A stretch of 64,000 nucleotides of DNA, taken from NCBI GenBank assembly GCA_013822685.1, contig PNKV01000016.1, positions 1 through 64,000 of the forward strand. The letters run 5' to 3'. The notes below the pieces were generated by a model. The model ran no database searches, had not been told where the DNA came from, and was given only the letters and a program-made list of their open reading frames with translations. Shown here in pieces: positions 61,671 through 64,000 of the stretch (position 1 is its first letter; each line of letters opens with the position of its first letter). A program made the translations under genes and the position numbers. The DNA comes from Leptothrix sp. (in: b-proteobacteria) (GTDB lineage Bacteria; Pseudomonadota; Gammaproteobacteria; Burkholderiales; Burkholderiaceae_C).

Positions 61671-64000
61671 ATGTTGACCCACACCCCCACCCTCGCTGAA
61701 CTGGAAAATGCCCGTGAGTTCCAAGCCCGACACCTGGGCCCCCGGGATGCCGAGCAGGCGCACATGCTGAGCGTGGTGGGCGTGGCCTCGCGCCAGGCCT
61801 TGATCGACGGCATCGTGCCCGCGGCCATCAAGCGCCCCGCGCCCATGGAGCTGCCGGCCGCCTTGAGCGAAGCGCAGGCCTTGGCTGACCTGAAACGCAT
61901 CGCCAGCCAGAACCGCCTGATGCGCAACTTCATCGGCCAGGGCTATTACGGCACGTTGACGCCGGGCGTGATCCTGCGCAACATCCTTGAGAACCCCGCC
62001 TGGTACACGGCCTACACGCCTTACCAAGCCGAGATCTCGCAAGGCCGCATGGAAGCGCTGGTCAACTTCCAGACCATGGTGTGCGACCTCACGGGCATGG
62101 CCATTGCCAACTCGTCGATGCTTGACGAAGCCACCTCGGCCGCCGAAGCCATGACTTTGGCCGCGCGCGCAGGCAAGTCCAAGAGCACGCGCTTCGTGGT
62201 CTGCCACGACGTGCTGCCGCAAACGCTGGAAGTGATCCAGACGCGTGCCAAGCCTTTGGACATCACGGTGGACGTGGTGCACGCGGCCAATCTGGCCGAG
62301 CATCTGGCCACCAACGACTGCTTCGCTGCGCTGATGCAGTACCCCGGCGTGAACGGCCAGGTCCGTGATCTGAAGCCGCTGATCGACGCGCTGCACGCCA
62401 AGGGCGCGCTGGCCATCGTCGCCGCCGATTTGCTGGCCTTGACCTTGCTGGTGTCACCCGGCGAGTTGGGCGCCGACATCGCCGTGGGCAACACGCAGCG
62501 CTTCGGCATGCCCATGGGCAATGGCGGCCCACACGCCGCCTACATGGCCACGCGCGATGACTACAAGCGCTCCATGCCGGGCCGCCTGGTCGGCGTCAGC
62601 GTCGACACGCACGGCAACCCCGCCTACCGCCTGGCCCTGCAAACACGCGAACAGCACATCCGCCGCGAGAAGGCCACGTCCAACATCTGCACGGCGCAGG
62701 TGCTGCCGGCCGTCGTGGCCAGCATGTACGCCGTTTACCACGGCCCCGAAGGCCTCAAGCGCATCGCCCTGCGCGTGGCCAGCTACACGGCCATCCTGGC
62801 CGAAGGCTTGAAGGCGCTGGGCCGCACCGTGGTCCATACCACCTACTTCGACACCATCCAGGTGCTGGCTGAAGGCGACCGCGACACCATCGTCGCCGCC
62901 GCGCAAAAAGCCGGCATCAACCTGCGCATCGCGAGCGCTGACAGCCTGACCATCTCGCTGGACGAGACCGCCACGCGTGACGACATCATCGACCTGTGGA
63001 CCGTGTTCGCCGGCAACAAGGCCCTGCCTTCGTTCGCCGCTTTTGAATCGGGCGTGGCCTTGACCATTCCACAGTCGCTGCGCCGCACCAGCGCCTTCAT
63101 GACCCACCCGGTCTTCAACACACACCACTCTGAGACCGAGATGCTGCGCTACCTGCGCAGCTTGGCCGACAAGGACCTGGCGCTGGACCGAACCATGATC
63201 CCCCTGGGTTCGTGCACCATGAAGCTGAACGCCACCAGCGAGATGATCCCCATCACCTGGCCCGAGTTCGCCAACATCCACCCCTTCGCCCCGCAAGACC
63301 AGCTCAAGGGCTACGCCCTGCTGGACGAGCAACTGCGCGCCTGGTTGTGCCAAGCCACTGGCTACTCCGGCATCAGCCTGCAGCCCAACGCCGGCTCGCA
63401 AGGCGAATACGCCGGCCTGCTGGTCATCAAGGCCTACCACGACGCCGGTGGCGAAGGCCACCGCGACATCTGCCTGATCCCTGAAAGCGCCCACGGCACC
63501 AACCCCGCCAGCGCGCAGATGGTCGGCATGAAAGTCGTCGTCACCAAATGCGATGCCGATGGCAACGTGGATCTGGACGACCTGAAAGCCAAGTGCGAAG
63601 CCCACAGCGCCAAGCTGGCCGCCGTGATGATCACCTACCCCTCCACTTACGGCGTGTTCGAGACCCGCGTGAAAGAGCTGTGCGCCCTGGTGCACCAGCA
63701 CGGCGGCCGCGTGTATGTGGACGGCGCCAACATGAACGCCCTGGTCGGCCTGGCCGCGCCCGGCGAGTTCGGCGGCGACGTGAGCCACCTCAACCTGCAC
63801 AAGACTTTCTGCATCCCCCACGGCGGTGGCGGCCCGGGCGTCGGTCCCGTATGCGTGGTCGAAGACCTGGTGCCCTATCTGCCCGCGCACCGCGCCGCCG
63901 GCATCGGCACCGAACAACAAGTCGGCGCCGTGTCAGCCGCGCCCTTGGGCAACGCCGCCGTGCTGCCCATCAGCTGGATGTACGTGCGCATGATGGGCCC
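61671..64000 (+). CDS. gcvP: Glycine dehydrogenase (decarboxylating), P protein, 3' end outside window
   Basis: Starts [23 protein letters not shown] at the ATG 48 bases after gcvH and stays open to the window edge (about 776 residues of an expected 950-970). Both halves of the long homodimeric form are present: [13 protein letters not shown] and [19 protein letters not shown] in the first, [24 protein letters not shown] and the PLP-Lys segment [17 protein letters not shown] in the second. It decarboxylates glycine and loads the aminomethyl group onto GcvH. Confidence 0.97.
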   Translation, partial: MLTHTPTLAELENAREFQARHLGPRDAEQAHMLSVVGVASRQALIDGIVPAAIKRPAPMELPAALSEAQALADLKRIASQNRLMRNFIGQGYYGTLTPGVILRNILENPAWYTAYTPYQAEISQGRMEALVNFQTMVCDLTGMAIANSSMLDEATSAAEAMTLAARAGKSKSTRFVVCHDVLPQTLEVIQTRAKPLDITVDVVHAANLAEHLATNDCFAALMQYPGVNGQVRDLKPLIDALHAKGALAIVAADLLALTLLVSPGELGADIAVGNTQRFGMPMGNGGPHAAYMATRDDYKRSMPGRLVGVSVDTHGNPAYRLALQTREQHIRREKATSNICTAQVLPAVVASMYAVYHGPEGLKRIALRVASYTAILAEGLKALGRTVVHTTYFDTIQVLAEGDRDTIVAAAQKAGINLRIASADSLTISLDETATRDDIIDLWTVFAGNKALPSFAAFESGVALTIPQSLRRTSAFMTHPVFNTHHSETEMLRYLRSLADKDLALDRTMIPLGSCTMKLNATSEMIPITWPEFANIHPFAPQDQLKGYALLDEQLRAWLCQATGYSGISLQPNAGSQGEYAGLLVIKAYHDAGGEGHRDICLIPESAHGTNPASAQMVGMKVVVTKCDADGNVDLDDLKAKCEAHSAKLAAVMITYPSTYGVFETRVKELCALVHQHGGRVYVDGANMNALVGLAAPGEFGGDVSHLNLHKTFCIPHGGGGPGVGPVCVVEDLVPYLPAHRAAGIGTEQQVGAVSAAPLGNAAVLPISWMYVRMMG

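Noticed and set aside
61086-63920. Long minus-strand open frames across gcvT, gcvH and gcvP
   Set aside because: Same codon-bias artefact. The plus-strand gcvP frame is confirmed by its PLP and glycine-rich motifs.

Overview
The window looks like the chromosome of a beta-proteobacterium of the order Burkholderiales, probably close to Comamonadaceae. This rests on high G+C codon use, a ratA-rnfH cluster divergent from smpB, guaB and guaA in one transcription unit, a tripartite TRAP transporter with its own two-component system, and ppc back to back with a riboswitch-controlled gcvTHP operon. Taxonomy is inferred from gene content only. No tRNA, rRNA, CRISPR array, integrase or intact insertion sequence was seen.

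Positions 1 to about 31.4 kb are accessory DNA. They carry plasmid- or ICE-like maintenance genes (a ParB-family protein, a large SF1 helicase, a RadC-type JAB protein, an SbcC/Rad50-like ATPase and several small unknown genes with similar structured leaders) and defence genes. The island most likely ends just downstream of guaA; its other end lies to the left of the window.

The most interesting block is 6.4-18.3 kb. A minus-strand operon encodes, in order, an ankyrin-fused full-length sigma-70 factor, a GHKL (MutL/MORC-like) ATPase, a Z1-domain helicase-like protein, a PD-(D/E)XK nuclease of the DUF4420 type, an AIPR-family protein and a Vsr endonuclease. Four of the six genes are joined by short overlaps and the fifth junction is a 2-base gap. 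A cytosine-5 DNA methyltransferase converges on it from the other side. I read this as a methylation-linked anti-phage system that brings its own transcription factor. Most parts are known from MutL/MORC-type restriction-modification clusters; the ankyrin-sigma protein is the unusual one.

26.1-31.4 kb adds a protein with a HEPN-type RNxxxH motif and a two-gene OLD nuclease/UvrD helicase pair that fits the Gabija system.

31.5-64 kb is ordinary chromosome: guaB-MFS-guaA; a DUF4124 protein; rnfH-ratA and smpB; a chemoreceptor; a cystathionine beta-lyase; a four-gene BMP-type nucleoside/simple-sugar ABC importer; an unknown protein; rimO; a run of small metabolic genes (DUF1304, GST, PaiB-like, Nudix); ribA; a two-component pair divergent from a TRAP C4-dicarboxylate-type transporter; ppc; and a tandem glycine riboswitch leading gcvT-gcvH-gcvP, the last cut by the window end.
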